Source of the DNA: Methylomonas rapida
GTDB lineage: Bacteria > Pseudomonadota > Gammaproteobacteria > Methylococcales > Methylomonadaceae
Length of the DNA: 64,000 nucleotides
Reading direction: 5' to 3'
Assembly (NCBI RefSeq): GCF_024360925.2
Contig: NZ_CP113517.1
Coordinates: 434,001-498,000, forward strand
Below, piece after piece: positions 17,015 to 26,726 of this stretch (positions are counted from its first letter, which is position 1; the number at the start of each line of letters is the position of its first letter). The translations under genes and the position numbers were made by a program. The notes beneath the pieces were generated by a model, which made no database searches, was not told the DNA's origin, and worked only from the letters and a program-made list of their open reading frames with translations.

Positions 17015-18272
17015 ATTCCCTGGGCGGCCTGCGGTCGCCACGGGGCGGGCGTTTGCCATGGGGGGCTACTCGCTCGCGCGGTTCGCGGCGTTGCGGTTTG
17101 ATGACCTCTTCGAGCAATAAGTCCGGCGTAATTGGTTCCACCGGGATTTTTTCGCCGATATAGTCCTCGATGTCCGGCATCGAGTAGGCATATTCCTCGC
17201 AAATGAAGCTGATCGCCTCGCCGCTGGCGCCGAAGCGGGCGGTACGGCCGATGCGATGCACGTAGTCTTCCACGTCTTGCGGTAAATCGTAATTGAACAC
17301 ATGCGAAACGTCGGGAATATGCAGACCGCGAGCCGCCACGTCGGTGGCAATCAACAAGTTGACCCGGTCTTCCTGAAAATCGTTGAGCAGACGCTGGCGC
17401 TTTTCTTGCGGTACGTCGCCGCTGAGCATGGCCGCCTTGTAGCCGTTGGCCTTCAGGTAATCGTCCAGTTGTTCGGCGCAGCGCTTGGTGTTGACGAAGA
17501 CGATGCTGCGTACCGGTTGGTGGGATTTCAGCAAGCCGAGCAACAGCGGAATTTTCTGCTCGTTGGCCGGGCAGAAGGCAAACTGGTTGATGGATTTGGA
17601 CGTCACTTCCTCGGTTTCGATTTTCACCATCACCGGGTTGTTCATGTGCTCGTAGGCCAGTTCGGTGACTTTGTAGGACAAGGTCGCCGAAAACAGCAGA
17701 TTCAATCGCTTTTCCGGCGGCGGCATGCGGCGCAGCAAGAAGCGAATGTCCTTGATGAAGCCCAGGTCGAACATGCGGTCGGCTTCGTCCATCACCGACA
17801 CCTGGATATTGTCCAGCGTGAAGGCGCCTTGTTTGTAAAAGTCTATGATGCGTCCCGGCGTGCCGATGATGATGTCGACATTGCCCTTGAGCTTGTCGAG
17901 CTGTTTTTGATAGTCGGTGCCGCCATAAATCAGCGCAAATTTCAGATTCAGACATTGGCTCAATAGTACGGCATCCTTGTGAATCTGGATCGCCAGTTCG
18001 CGCGTGGGCGCCAGAATCAACGCGCGCGGATTCTTGATTTTTTCGCTTTCATCGTTGATCAGGCGTTGAAAAGTGGCCAACAAAAAAGTGGCGGTTTTTC
18101 CGGTTCCCGTCTGCGCCTGGCCGGCAACATCCTTGTCCCGCAGCGCCAACGGCAGAGCTTTGTCCTGGATGGGGGTGCAGTGAATGAAACCGGCTTCTTT
18201 CAAGCCCTTGATGATGGAGTCGGACAACTCCAGATTGCTAAAACGCGTTTCCGTCAAATGTGTTTTTTTCAT
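16944..18272 (-). CDS. rhlB: ATP-dependent RNA helicase RhlB (DEAD box)
   Basis: 442 residues from the ATG at 18272. Motifs in order: Q motif IHCTPIQDKALPLAL, Walker A AQTGTGKTA, PTRELAIQIH, DEAD in VMDEADRMFDLGF, SAT, VFVNTKRCAEQL, and HRIGRTARFG. The C-terminal 60 residues are rich in arginine and proline (RREPRERVAPHGKRPPRGDR), a likely RNA-binding or degradosome tail. RhlB unwinds RNA for the degradosome. Divergent from trxA-rho as in E. coli. The tail overlaps yrfG by 71 bases. Confidence 0.93.
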   Translation of the reverse strand: MKKTHLTETRFSNLELSDSIIKGLKEAGFIHCTPIQDKALPLALRDKDVAGQAQTGTGKTATFLLATFQRLINDESEKIKNPRALILAPTRELAIQIHKDAVLLSQCLNLKFALIYGGTDYQKQLDKLKGNVDIIIGTPGRIIDFYKQGAFTLDNIQVSVMDEADRMFDLGFIKDIRFLLRRMPPPEKRLNLLFSATLSYKVTELAYEHMNNPVMVKIETEEVTSKSINQFAFCPANEQKIPLLLGLLKSHQPVRSIVFVNTKRCAEQLDDYLKANGYKAAMLSGDVPQEKRQRLLNDFQEDRVNLLIATDVAARGLHIPDVSHVFNYDLPQDVEDYVHRIGRTARFGASGEAISFICEEYAYSMPDIEDYIGEKIPVEPITPDLLLEEVIKPQRREPRERVAPHGKRPPRGDRRPPREFKGPRPVPAPASSPENPPQPETP

Positions 18273-18314
18273 AGCACGATAGGATAACGTAAAATGCCGA
18301 TAGGTTGAAATCGA

Positions 18315-18348
18315 TTGACAATTGCAGCGAGACAAAACTATAGTTTTG
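18315..18348 (+). promoter_or_regulatory. trxA promoter with 16-bp palindrome over the -10
   Basis: TTGACA (18315-18320) and TATAGT (18339-18344) are spaced by 18 bases. The perfect palindrome CAAAACTATAGTTTTG (18333-18348) covers the -10 hexamer, so a dimeric repressor or a DNA-structure effect is plausible. The start codon follows 26 bases later. Confidence 0.6.
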
Positions 18349-18373
18349 CCTTTGTAAACTATTGGAGAATGGC

Positions 18374-18700
18374 GTGAGCGACTTAGTCCTTCATGTATCA
18401 GATGCTGATTTTAGCGATGCCGTATTGAAAGCCAGCGGCCCTGTTTTGGTGGATTATTGGGCGGAATGGTGTGGCCCTTGCAAAATGATTGCCCCGGTTT
18501 TGGATGAAGTGGCCTCTGAGTACCAAGGCAAATTGACCATTGCCAAGCTGAACATCGATGAAAACCCCAAAACTCCACAACATTATGGCGTGCGCGGGAT
18601 TCCAACGCTGATGCTGTTCAAGGGCGGTGAAGTCGAGGCAACCAAGGTTGGCGCTCTGACCAAGTCCCAGCTCACTGCGTTCATTGACAGCAATATCTAG
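18374..18700 (+). CDS. trxA: Thioredoxin 1
   Basis: 108 residues, identical in length to classic TrxA. The start is the GTG at 18374, preceded by GGAGAA; the 5' extension to 18362 is not needed. The active site is [11 protein letters not shown], with [12 protein letters not shown] carrying the cis-proline. It is the main cytoplasmic protein disulfide reductase. It lies upstream of rho, as in E. coli, with a 177-base gap containing an inverted repeat. Confidence 0.97.
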   Translation: MSDLVLHVSDADFSDAVLKASGPVLVDYWAEWCGPCKMIAPVLDEVASEYQGKLTIAKLNIDENPKTPQHYGVRGIPTLMLFKGGEVEATKVGALTKSQLTAFIDSNI

Positions 18701-18713
18701 TCAATACGTCTTA

Positions 18714-18757
18714 AATAGCCGGTCTTTTCATAAAACGTTTTGATAAGTCCGGCTATT
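18714..18757 (+). promoter_or_regulatory. Hairpin in the trxA-rho intergenic region
   Basis: AATAGCCGG at 18714-18722 pairs with CCGGCTATT at 18749-18757 around a 26-base loop. No T-run follows, so it is not a standard terminator. Rho is autoregulated through its leader in E. coli, so this could be part of a rho leader structure; that is inference. Confidence 0.45.
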
Positions 18758-18877
18758 GCGTTAGAATCTTTCGCGCCTGCTTCTTCGTATCCTCAGCTTC
18801 CGTAACTAAATCCAACAACCACGTCTGCCATAAACGGCTTCCTGCCGTTTTGCATTTCTTCTTTTCTCATAACCCTT

Positions 18878-20134
18878 ATGAATCTTACCGAGCTAAAACT
18901 TAAACAAGTCAGTGAAATTATTTCCATAGCCGAATCCCTGGGCCTCGAAGGTATCGACAGAGCCCGAAAGCAAGAGCTCATCTTTGCCATTCTGAAAAAA
19001 CAGGCAAAAAGTGGCGAAGACATATTCGGTGACGGGGTTTTGGAAATACTGCAGGACGGTTTTGGGTTTTTACGGACGCCTGGTTGCTCTTATTTGGCGG
19101 GTCCCGACGATATTTATGTGTCTCCCAGTCAGATCAGACGCTTCGGTTTGCGCACCGGCGATACCGTCAGCGGCAAGATACGGCCGCCCAAGGAAGGCGA
19201 GCGTTACTTTGCGATGCTGAAAGTGGAAAGCATCAATTTCGAATCCCCCGAGCACGCCAAGAACAAGATTTCTTTTTCCAACCTGACCCCGCTGTTCGCC
19301 AACAAACGTTTCCGTCTGGAACAAGGCAACGGCACCAGCGAAGACTTGACCGCCCGCATCATCGATTTGATCGCGCCGATAGGCAAGGGCCAGCGCGGTT
19401 TGATCGTGTCGCCGCCCAAAGCCGGTAAGACCATGATCATGCAAAGCATCGCCCATGCGATAGCCGAGAAGAATCCGGAATGTTATCTGATCGTACTATT
19501 GATCGATGAACGTCCGGAAGAGGTGACGGAAATGGAACGCTGCGTGCGCGGCGAAGTGGTTTCCAGTACGTTCGACGAGCCGGCCACGCGGCACGTGCAG
19601 GTCGCCGACATGGTCATCGAAAAAGCCCGGCGTCTGGTCGAACACAAACACGACGTGGTCATTTTGTTAGACTCGATTACCCGTTTGGCGCGGGCTTACA
19701 ACATGGTGGTGCCGTCATCCGGCAAGCTGTTGTCCGGCGGTGTCGATGCCAATGCGCTGGAAAAGCCCAAGCGCTTTTTCGGTGCGGCCCGAAACATTGA
19801 AGAAGGCGGCAGTTTGACCATCATCGCCACCGCGCTGGTGGAAACGGGGTCGCGGATGGATGAGGTAATCTACGAGGAATTCAAGGGTACCGGCAACATG
19901 GAGTTGCACCTGGAACGCAAAATCGCCGAGAAACGGATTTACCCAGCCATCAACATCAACCGCTCAGGTACTCGCCGCGAGGAATACTTGGTCGATCCCG
20001 ACGAGTTGCAAAAAACCTGGATTTTGCGAAAAATTTTGCAGCCGATGGACGAACTGGCGGCATCGGAATTTTTGTTGGGCAAACTCAAGGATTTCAAAAC
20101 CAACGCCGAGTTTTTCGATTCGATGAAGCGCTAG
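18878..20134 (+). CDS. rho: Transcription termination factor Rho
   Basis: 418 residues, the standard size (E. coli 419). RNA-binding N-terminus [14 protein letters not shown] and DGFGFLR, then the RecA-like ATPase: Walker [19 protein letters not shown], Walker [16 protein letters not shown] and the Q/R-loop region [15 protein letters not shown] hexameric RNA helicase that ends transcription. It is followed by a strong intrinsic terminator. Confidence 0.98.
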   Translation: MNLTELKLKQVSEIISIAESLGLEGIDRARKQELIFAILKKQAKSGEDIFGDGVLEILQDGFGFLRTPGCSYLAGPDDIYVSPSQIRRFGLRTGDTVSGKIRPPKEGERYFAMLKVESINFESPEHAKNKISFSNLTPLFANKRFRLEQGNGTSEDLTARIIDLIAPIGKGQRGLIVSPPKAGKTMIMQSIAHAIAEKNPECYLIVLLIDERPEEVTEMERCVRGEVVSSTFDEPATRHVQVADMVIEKARRLVEHKHDVVILLDSITRLARAYNMVVPSSGKLLSGGVDANALEKPKRFFGAARNIEEGGSLTIIATALVETGSRMDEVIYEEFKGTGNMELHLERKIAEKRIYPAININRSGTRREEYLVDPDELQKTWILRKILQPMDELAASEFLLGKLKDFKTNAEFFDSMKR

Positions 20135-20154
20135 CCTCACTGGGGTGCAGCCTG

Positions 20155-20193
20155 AAAAGCCGATATGGGAGGCATCCCATGTCGGCTTTTTTG
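20155..20193 (+). terminator. Rho-independent terminator after rho
   Basis: AAAAGCCGATATGGGA pairs with TCCCATGTCGGCTTTT around GGCA, with the T-run continuing to 20193, about 20 bases past the rho stop. Confidence 0.92.
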
Positions 20194-20352
20194 TTGAGCA
20201 ATTGACTCATTTCAGTGGTTTAAGTCGCGTTTTAACGTGATTTGACGGTTTTTGAAGTCTAATTTCCAGTCTCCGCCGAAACCGCGGTGCTATTGTTATT
20301 GATGGCGCAAATTTGTATATTGCCCCCTCACCTTGAAAATAGGAGTACGGCT

Positions 20353-22047
20353 TTGCAAACCACCAGCAAATTTTTTATTCAATTCATCCGGCTTGCTGGA
20401 TCTTTTTGGGATTCCGAGAATAAGGCGACTATTCGCAGCTTGTCGCTGGCCCTGGTGGTTTTGACCATACTACAGATCGTCGTTTCCGTGGTGATTACGG
20501 TGTGGAGCGCGGCATTGTTCGACGCCCTCGATCAGCGCTCGATGTCTGGCCTGTTTACCCAAATCGGGCTGATCATCTTGATTTTCATCGCCAACATGGC
20601 GATCACCGCCACGCACTTGAAGGTCAAACGTCGCATACAGCTCGATTGGCGCGGCTGGCTGACCGACAAACTGATCGGACAATGGATGCACAAGGGCCGC
20701 CATTATCTGGTGACTCACATTCCTGGCAAGCACGACAACCCGGATGGACGTATCGCCGAAGACATCCGCATTTCCACCGAATACGCCATCGATCTGCTGC
20801 ATAGCCTGTTTTACAGCATTCTGTTGCTGGGTAGCTTTACCGAAATTCTCTGGAGCTTATCGGGCACGATTACGATCGATTTGGGCATTACCCAGTTTTT
20901 TCTGAAGGGGCATCTGGTCTGGCTGGCGATCATTTATGCCGCCAGTGCTTCGATATTGGGCTGGTGGATTGGCAGGCCGTTGACCAAGGCCACCGACGAG
21001 CGGCAAACGGTGGAGGCCAATTTTCGTTTTGCCCTGGTGAAGGCGCGGGAAAATTCGCAAGCCATTGCGATGATTCGCGGTGAAAGCAATGAAGTGCCGC
21101 ATTTTCATGATTTGTTCGGCGACATCGTTGCGGCCTGGCATCAGCAGACCAAGGCCTGGGAGAAAATCATGCTGTTCAGCTCCGGCTATTCGGTGTTGTC
21201 CATGGCGTTTCCCATTTTGGTGTCGGCCCCCCGGTATATTCTCGGCAGCATCAGTCTCGGTGCGTTGATGCAGTCCGCCCAATCCTTCCAGCACATGGTT
21301 TCGGCCTTGTCATGGCCCGTTGACAACATGGGCAAGGTGGCGGAATGGCGGGCGTCGGTGGAGCGGGTGCTCGGCCTGGCGAGTGCGTTGGAGCAATTGG
21401 AGCGCGAGATCAGTAAATCCGAACCCAACCGTCTGCATCTGGAAAAGAAGGCGCAATCGGTGTTGCGTTTGAACGATCTTTGCCTGTTGAGGCTGGATGG
21501 CATCGTGTGCTTGCCTTGCATCAATGAAGAAATCAAGGCGGGCGACAGAATATTGATTACCGGCAACGCATTTACCGGCAACAAATTGTTCAAAGCCATT
21601 TGCGGACTTTGGCCGTGGGGTAACGGCACGATTGAGCTTCCCGGCGAGGAAGCCATATTTTTCATGCCACCTCGACCCTATTTGCCGACCGGTACCTTGA
21701 GAATGGCCATTTGCTACCCCTACAGCGAGGATGCCTTCGGCCAGGAAGAACTGGAAAAGGCTCTGGAGCTTGCCGGTCTGAAGGGCATGATTGCGCAACT
21801 GGACGAAAGCGCGGATTGGGAAAAGAACCTGGAGCGCGAAGAACAGCAACGTCTCGGCATGGTTCGATTGTTGTTGCAAAAGCCGAAATGGATTTTGATG
21901 CAGGAAGCCTTCAGCTCGCTCGATCCTACCAGCGAGGTCGACATGATGCGATTGATCAATCAAAAACTGCCCGATTCCGCGTTGCTGACCATTACCAAGC
22001 AGCCGGCGATACAGGCGCTGCATCACCGCGAAATCAACGTTTGTTAG
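20353..22047 (+). CDS. SbmA/YddA-like ABC transporter with degenerate ATPase domain
   Basis: About 564 residues from a TTG at 20353, favoured by AGGAG at 20341 with 7-base spacing. The N-terminal half has about five or six membrane helices with FWDSENKATIRSLSLALVVL, and LDWRGWLTDKLIGQWM and RIAEDIRI as in the ABC_membrane_2 family (SbmA, YddA, eukaryotic ABCD). The C-terminal NBD fold is kept (FKAICGLWPWGNGTI is typical) but every catalytic motif is altered: Walker A is ITGNAFTGNKLF (GNK-L instead of GKS/T), the signature is NLEREEQQRL (no LSxGE), Walker B ends WILMQEAFSSLD (Q for the Asp), and the H-loop is TITKQPAIQ. The frame is intact. It may act as a non-ATPase subunit or be driven otherwise. 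Confidence 0.85.
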   Translation: MQTTSKFFIQFIRLAGSFWDSENKATIRSLSLALVVLTILQIVVSVVITVWSAALFDALDQRSMSGLFTQIGLIILIFIANMAITATHLKVKRRIQLDWRGWLTDKLIGQWMHKGRHYLVTHIPGKHDNPDGRIAEDIRISTEYAIDLLHSLFYSILLLGSFTEILWSLSGTITIDLGITQFFLKGHLVWLAIIYAASASILGWWIGRPLTKATDERQTVEANFRFALVKARENSQAIAMIRGESNEVPHFHDLFGDIVAAWHQQTKAWEKIMLFSSGYSVLSMAFPILVSAPRYILGSISLGALMQSAQSFQHMVSALSWPVDNMGKVAEWRASVERVLGLASALEQLEREISKSEPNRLHLEKKAQSVLRLNDLCLLRLDGIVCLPCINEEIKAGDRILITGNAFTGNKLFKAICGLWPWGNGTIELPGEEAIFFMPPRPYLPTGTLRMAICYPYSEDAFGQEELEKALELAGLKGMIAQLDESADWEKNLEREEQQRLGMVRLLLQKPKWILMQEAFSSLDPTSEVDMMRLINQKLPDSALLTITKQPAIQALHHREINVC

Positions 22048-22098
22048 GGAAGCGCTGATTTTGGTGTTGTGAGGATTTCGTCAAAATAACTTTCCGAT

Positions 22099-22123
22099 GT
22101 AGGGTACGCACAGCGTACCCTAC
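22099..22123. terminator. Perfect 11-bp inverted repeat between convergent ABC and hemE genes
   Basis: GTAGGGTACGC-ACA-GCGTACCCTAC lies in the 100-base gap between two convergent genes. It has no long T-run, so it may be a GTAGGG-type intergenic palindrome acting as a bidirectional 3' structure. Confidence 0.6.
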
Positions 22124-22147
22124 GCTCAATCGAGAAAATGGGCTTGC

Positions 22148-23212
22148 CTACAGGTGATATTGCGGACTCAATTCCTTCACCGCATCCACCATCGCCTTGA
22201 CGTGTTCGGGATTGATGTCCGGCAGGATGCCGTGGCCCAGATTGAAAACATGACCTGAACCCTGGCCGAAACTTTGCAGCACCTGGCCTACCTTCTCGCG
22301 TATCACGTCGGGTTGCGCGTACAGCGTGATCGGGTCCATATTGCCTTGCAAGGCAACTTTGTCGCCGACGCGGGCTCTGGCGTTACCGATGTCGGTCTGC
22401 CAATCCAGGCCAAGAGCGTCGTAGCCGGTTTCCGCCATTGCTTCCAGCCACAAACCGCCGCCCTTGGTGAACAAAATGGTCGGGATGCTTTGGCCGTCGC
22501 GCTGGGTGTGCAATAACTGGCGAACTCGTTGCGCATAGCGGAGCGAAAACTCCATGTAGTCGGCATGGCTGAGCATGCCGCCCCAGGTGTCGAATACCAT
22601 CACGGCGTCGGCGCCGGCCGCGATTTGGGCGTTTAGATAAGACGCGACCGATTGAGCCAGTTTGTCCAGCATTTGATGCATCAATTGCGGCTGCTCGAAC
22701 ATCATGCTTTTGACTTTTTGGAAGCTCTTGCTGCTTTTGCCTTCTACCATGTAGGTCGCCAGCGTCCATGGGCTGCCGGAGAAGCCGATCAGCGGCACCC
22801 TGTCATGCAGGTTGGTTTTGATCAGGCGCACCGCGTCCATCACATAACGCAATTCCGTTTCAGGGTCCGGGATGGGCAAATTGGCCACATCGGCCGCGCT
22901 GCGAACCGGATGCGCGAATTGGGGGCCTTCGCCTTCCGCGAAGGACAGGCCTAGCCCCATGGCATCCGGTATCGTCAGAATGTCGGAAAACAGAATCGCC
23001 GCATCAAAGCCGAAGCGGTCGATGGGCTGCAAGGTGACTTCGCAAGCCAGCTCCGGATTGGTGCACAATTGCATGAAATTACCGGCTTTGGCGCGGACTT
23101 CGCGATATTCGGGCAAATAACGTCCGGCTTGCCGCATCATCCACACCGGGGTGCGTTCCACGGGTTGTCTGAAGAGGGCGCGCAGAAATAAATCGTTTTT
23201 TAAAGTTGTCAT
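22148..23212 (-). CDS. hemE: Uroporphyrinogen decarboxylase
   Basis: 354 residues from the ATG at 23212. It decarboxylates uroporphyrinogen III to coproporphyrinogen III in haem synthesis. Signature 1 [16 protein letters not shown] and signature 2 [16 protein letters not shown] are both present, as are [12 protein letters not shown] and the C-terminal [18 protein letters not shown]. The length matches the family. An open extension of nine codons upstream is not needed. Confidence 0.97.
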   Translation of the reverse strand: MTTLKNDLFLRALFRQPVERTPVWMMRQAGRYLPEYREVRAKAGNFMQLCTNPELACEVTLQPIDRFGFDAAILFSDILTIPDAMGLGLSFAEGEGPQFAHPVRSAADVANLPIPDPETELRYVMDAVRLIKTNLHDRVPLIGFSGSPWTLATYMVEGKSSKSFQKVKSMMFEQPQLMHQMLDKLAQSVASYLNAQIAAGADAVMVFDTWGGMLSHADYMEFSLRYAQRVRQLLHTQRDGQSIPTILFTKGGGLWLEAMAETGYDALGLDWQTDIGNARARVGDKVALQGNMDPITLYAQPDVIREKVGQVLQSFGQGSGHVFNLGHGILPDINPEHVKAMVDAVKELSPQYHL

Positions 23213-23272
23213 CGGTCTCGTAGAGTTGTGGGCAATCAAGCAGCTAAGGATTCCGGCAAAATCACATCCCCA

Positions 23273-23345
23273 TTTTACTCCCTCGCCCTCTCCCGAGAGG
23301 GGAGGGGGCTTTTACGACACTTTCCTCTGGGTGAGGGAATAAACA
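23273..23345. repeat. Family C intergenic repeat, copy 1 (CTCTCC...GAGGGG type)
   Basis: Imperfect palindrome CCCTCTCCCGAGAGGGGAGG with GGGTGAGGGAATAA downstream. Related modules are at about 29905, 33869, 43090 and 47133. It lies between hemE and the damX-like gene. Confidence 0.75.
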
Positions 23346-23373
23346 GGGACGTTATTTTTGGCCATAACCTGAA

Positions 23374-24915
23374 TTATTGTTTGCGGCGGCTTTCCTTTTG
23401 TATCACGTTAAAGCGCTTGACCAGGCCTTGGTTGAATTCGTTCGGCATGTCGGATTTGTTATTCAGGGCATCGATGGATGACGGGAAGGAGCCATAAATC
23501 AGTACGTATCTTTCCTGACCTTCCTTGCCGATGCTGTAATACTTCAGGCTGTCGCGGTATTCGGCGTATTTTTTCAGGAAGCGACTGACCCCTTGTTTGT
23601 TCGACAATACCATGATCTGCACCGTGTAATTGCTGGCGGGCTGCGACATGATCCAGTCCAGATCGCCGCCGTCAGTTCCGGTTTTGCCGGCGGTGGGTTT
23701 TTCCGTTGTTTTGGCGGTTGCCACAGGTGTCTCCACTGTAGGGTTTTCCGCGGGTCTGGGTGGCTCGGCTGCGGGCTCAACGGCAGGCACCGATGGTGCG
23801 GGTTCGGGTATTGCAGGCAGTTTTGCCTCGACGGGTGCGGCAGGCGGTACGGGATCGGGACTTGGGGCTGGTATTGACGCGGCGGTTGCTGTCGGCGTGA
23901 TCTCGATCGTGGGCGGCGTTTCCGGTGCCGTGGGAAGATGCTCTGAGGGCAAATGCTCAGGTATCAAGGCATTGGCCGGTGTCATGCTGTGCGTGTCGAC
24001 CGTCGGCGCTTTTGTAATTTGTTCTGTAATTTTTTCTACTGACGCAATCGGGGTTGGCTCGCTGCTGGCTGGCTCCGCTTCGGCTGGTGCATCGGCGACG
24101 TTGTCTTCGAAAACCATTGGCGGTAACAGGGTATAGGCGGCAAAGCCCGCCGCGGCGACGATGACCAAAACGCCTAGCCATAAACCCAGCTTGCGTTGCT
24201 TGCCCTGATAGTGTTCGACCTTGGGCAGTTCGGCCAGCAGCTTGCCCGGAATACCTTGGGTTTGTCGGAACAACTCTTCTGCGAGTTCATCGGTGACGGC
24301 TTTGAAGGAAAGTTGAGTGCCTGGTTGTGCTGAAAGATTTTGCAGATATTCCAGGCATTGACGCTGATTGAGCGGGGGCAATTCGATCAGATGACAAGCA
24401 TCCAGGGTTTTATCGGAACTGGATTTCGTTTGAAACTCGTCGGAATTCATCGCAAAAACCAGCCTCAGACCCGGCAGAGAATAGGCAAAATCGATCAACT
24501 CCCCGATCAGTCCTGGTACCAGTTCGCCGGCGTCATCTATCGCCAGCACCACTTTTTGCTTGGCGCAGAAGGCGCGCAATGAGGACATGTCGAAACGCAG
24601 ATTGGCGCTGCTCAGGTTCAAAAACTGGCTCAGCCGAGTCATGACCGATTCGAAACTCAAGGCGGACGAGCCCGGTAGCAGGCAAATCGGCCAGACGTCC
24701 TGATGGCTATTGATCAAAGCCTGAAACAGCGTGGTCTTGCCTATGCCTTCTGGGCCGCACACTATCAAGGATTGCTGCAGATTGGTCAGCAAATGGATCA
24801 GCAGATCCAGCTTTTGCGAACGATCAGGCGTCAGCAGTATGCGTTCCGATGTCCTGTTGACGCCAAAGCTGCCAGGGCGTTTCGGGCTATAGGTCAGGTT
24901 GTCGTTATCCAGCAT
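23374..24915 (-). CDS. damX: DamX-like protein: AAA ATPase, transmembrane helix and SPOR domain
   Basis: 513 residues in three parts. Residues 1-250: an ExeA/AAA-like ATPase with Walker [13 protein letters not shown] and Walker [13 protein letters not shown]. About 245-265: one membrane helix ([20 protein letters not shown]). Then a long Pro/Ala/Glu-rich linker of about 150 residues and a C-terminal SPOR domain ([38 protein letters not shown]) that binds denuded septal peptidoglycan. It overlaps the end of aroB by 11 bases, the conserved aroK-aroB-damX order. E. coli DamX lacks most of the ATPase motif features, so this is the longer AAA-SPOR form. Confidence 0.88.
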   Translation of the reverse strand: MLDNDNLTYSPKRPGSFGVNRTSERILLTPDRSQKLDLLIHLLTNLQQSLIVCGPEGIGKTTLFQALINSHQDVWPICLLPGSSALSFESVMTRLSQFLNLSSANLRFDMSSLRAFCAKQKVVLAIDDAGELVPGLIGELIDFAYSLPGLRLVFAMNSDEFQTKSSSDKTLDACHLIELPPLNQRQCLEYLQNLSAQPGTQLSFKAVTDELAEELFRQTQGIPGKLLAELPKVEHYQGKQRKLGLWLGVLVIVAAAGFAAYTLLPPMVFEDNVADAPAEAEPASSEPTPIASVEKITEQITKAPTVDTHSMTPANALIPEHLPSEHLPTAPETPPTIEITPTATAASIPAPSPDPVPPAAPVEAKLPAIPEPAPSVPAVEPAAEPPRPAENPTVETPVATAKTTEKPTAGKTGTDGGDLDWIMSQPASNYTVQIMVLSNKQGVSRFLKKYAEYRDSLKYYSIGKEGQERYVLIYGSFPSSIDALNNKSDMPNEFNQGLVKRFNVIQKESRRKQ

Positions 24916-25987
24916 ACGTGTTCAAGGTCGCTTGCAATTGCGCCAGGTCGACATTGACCGGCAACGAGGCCTTGCCGAGCGCTTGCAGCAGAATCACGCG
25001 GATTTTGCCGTCGACGTTTTTCTTGTCGACCGCCATCAAATCCACGTATTGAGCAGTCGTCATAGTTGCGGGTGGTGTTATCGGCAGATTGGCCGTCTTG
25101 AACAGGGCAATCACGCGAGCGACGTCGGCATCGTTCAGCCAACCCAGGCGCCGCGACAAATCGGCGGCAAAGCAGGTGCCAATCGCCACCGCCTCGCCAT
25201 GCAGATAATGGCCGTAGCCACTGCCGGTTTCGATCGCATGGCCGAAGGTATGGCCTAAGTTCAAGGTGGCCCGGACGCCGGATTCGAATTCGTCTTCCCC
25301 GACCACTTCGGCCTTGTTGGCGCAGGAGCGCTCTATCGCGTAGGCCAGAGCTTCCTTGTCGCGGGCCAATAACTTGGGCATGTTGGCTTCTAGCCATTGC
25401 AAAAATTCCGGATCGCGGATCAGGCCGTATTTGATCACTTCGGCCAGGCCGGCGGATAATTGCCTGTCATCCAGCGTGTCCAGCACATCGGCATCGGCGA
25501 TCACGCACTGCGGCTGGTAAAACGCGCCTATCATGTTCTTGCCCAAGGGGTGATTGACGCCGGTCTTGCCGCCGACCGACGAATCCACTTGCGCCAGCAG
25601 GGTGGTCGGAATCTGGATGAAGGCGATGCCGCGCTGATAGCAGGCCGCCGCGAATCCGCCCATGTCGCCGATCACGCCGCCGCCCAGTGCGATGAGCGTA
25701 GCATTGCGGCTAAATTTTTTCGTTAGCAACTGGTCGAAGATTTTTTCCAGATACTGCAGGCTCTTGTATTGCTCGCCGTCCGGCAGAATCACGGTTTCCA
25801 CGTGATGATCCGGCAGTGCGGCCTGCACTTTGGCCAGGTAAAGCGGGGCAATGGTTTCGTTGCTGACGATGGCGACTTGTTTGGAGCGGATGTGACGGGC
25901 CAGTAAATCCGCCTGGCCCAGTAAACCGGAGCCGATGTAAATGGGATAGTCGCGGGAGTTGTCTAGGTTAACGTGCAATACTTTCAT
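24905..25987 (-). CDS. aroB: 3-dehydroquinate synthase
   Basis: 360 residues from the ATG at 25987; the frame continues to 26218 but that part lies over aroK. It converts DAHP to 3-dehydroquinate in the shikimate pathway, using NAD and zinc or cobalt. Seen: [49 protein letters not shown], and the metal-site [12 protein letters not shown] and HGEAVAIG. Its start overlaps the 3' end of aroK by 20 bases and its end overlaps the damX-like gene. Confidence 0.97.
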   Translation of the reverse strand: MKVLHVNLDNSRDYPIYIGSGLLGQADLLARHIRSKQVAIVSNETIAPLYLAKVQAALPDHHVETVILPDGEQYKSLQYLEKIFDQLLTKKFSRNATLIALGGGVIGDMGGFAAACYQRGIAFIQIPTTLLAQVDSSVGGKTGVNHPLGKNMIGAFYQPQCVIADADVLDTLDDRQLSAGLAEVIKYGLIRDPEFLQWLEANMPKLLARDKEALAYAIERSCANKAEVVGEDEFESGVRATLNLGHTFGHAIETGSGYGHYLHGEAVAIGTCFAADLSRRLGWLNDADVARVIALFKTANLPITPPATMTTAQYVDLMAVDKKNVDGKIRVILLQALGKASLPVNVDLAQLQATLNTYAG

Positions 25988-26513
25988 GATTTTCCAGAGC
26001 AGCCTGATATTGCTGCAAAATGGTTTTGACCACTGTCTTTCCTGGCAGCGAGCCGGAATCGATCGTAAAGTCGGCGCACTCCAGATACAGCGGTTCGCGT
26101 TGCGCCAGCAAGGATTGCAAGCGCTCGCGCGGATTGTCGGTGCGCAACAACGGCCGTTGGGTGTCGTGTCGCGTTCTGAATAAAATTTTATCGATGGAGC
26201 AATGCAGATACACCACAAAGCCGCTGGCTTTCAAGGCTTCGCGGTTTTCCGGCTTCAACACCGAACCGCCGCCGGTGGCCATCACGATACCTTTGATCGA
26301 CGTCAACTGCTGGATTACGACCTGCTCGCGCAAGCGAAAACCTTCTTCGCCTTCGTAGGAAAAAATGGTCGGAATATCCACGCCCATGCAGTCCTCGATG
26401 ACTTTATCGCTATCATAAAACGGGCACTGCAATGCTTTGGCCAATTGCTTGCCGATGGTGGTTTTACCCACGCCCATCAGGCCGATCAAGTAGATATTCT
26501 CCAGTTTTTTCAT
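25968..26513 (-). CDS. aroK: Shikimate kinase
   Basis: 181 residues from the ATG at 26513 ([19 protein letters not shown]). The Walker [10 protein letters not shown], shikimate-binding [14 protein letters not shown] and [11 protein letters not shown] segments are diagnostic. It phosphorylates shikimate with ATP. The open frame extends 14 codons upstream without support. First gene of the aroK-aroB-damX-like overlap chain. Confidence 0.96.
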   Translation of the reverse strand: MKKLENIYLIGLMGVGKTTIGKQLAKALQCPFYDSDKVIEDCMGVDIPTIFSYEGEEGFRLREQVVIQQLTSIKGIVMATGGGSVLKPENREALKASGFVVYLHCSIDKILFRTRHDTQRPLLRTDNPRERLQSLLAQREPLYLECADFTIDSGSLPGKTVVKTILQQYQAALENHESIAR

Positions 26514-26590
26514 CGATAGCGGGTCAAGGCATGCAAAGGCAAACATTATGCCCACTTTTTGTCATGAATAAAATGCAGGGCATCTTTAAT

Positions 26591-26672
26591 GGAAAAAGCT
26601 AAAGCTTTTTCACTCCAGTCGAAATTCAGCAATTGGGGGAGTGCAATAGCTTTAGCTATTGCCCAATAGCGC
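26591..26672. repeat. Family D repeat copy 1 (AAAGCTAAAGCTTTTT and AATAGCTTTAGCTATTG hairpins)
   Basis: Two small palindromes, GAAAAAGCTAAAGCTTTTTC and GCAATAGCTTTAGCTATTGC, about 30 bases apart in the gap between pyrF and aroK. The same paired arrangement is seen at 32259-32326 and, diverged, 47235-47289. Possible 3' structure for minus-strand pyrF. Confidence 0.8.
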
Positions 26673-26726
26673 TGGCATTTTTTGCGTTCACGACATCATT
26701 CGCCGGACGAAGGGCTAGAAGTTGCC

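Noticed and set aside
16894..17955. 353-codon Arg/His-rich frame in the rhlB region
   Set aside because: Out-of-frame reading of rhlB on the same strand; low-complexity product.
22099..22123. Classic intrinsic terminator
   Set aside because: Perfect stem but no T-run on either strand; kept only as a 3' structure or repeat.
23630..24136. 168-codon Gly/Ala/Ser-rich frame opposite the damX-like linker
   Set aside because: Mirror of the Pro/Ala-rich linker; repetitive composition explains the open frame.
25988..26218. 77-codon upstream extension of aroB
   Set aside because: Falls over aroK in another frame and is rich in Cys/Arg; the ATG at 25987 matches the family.
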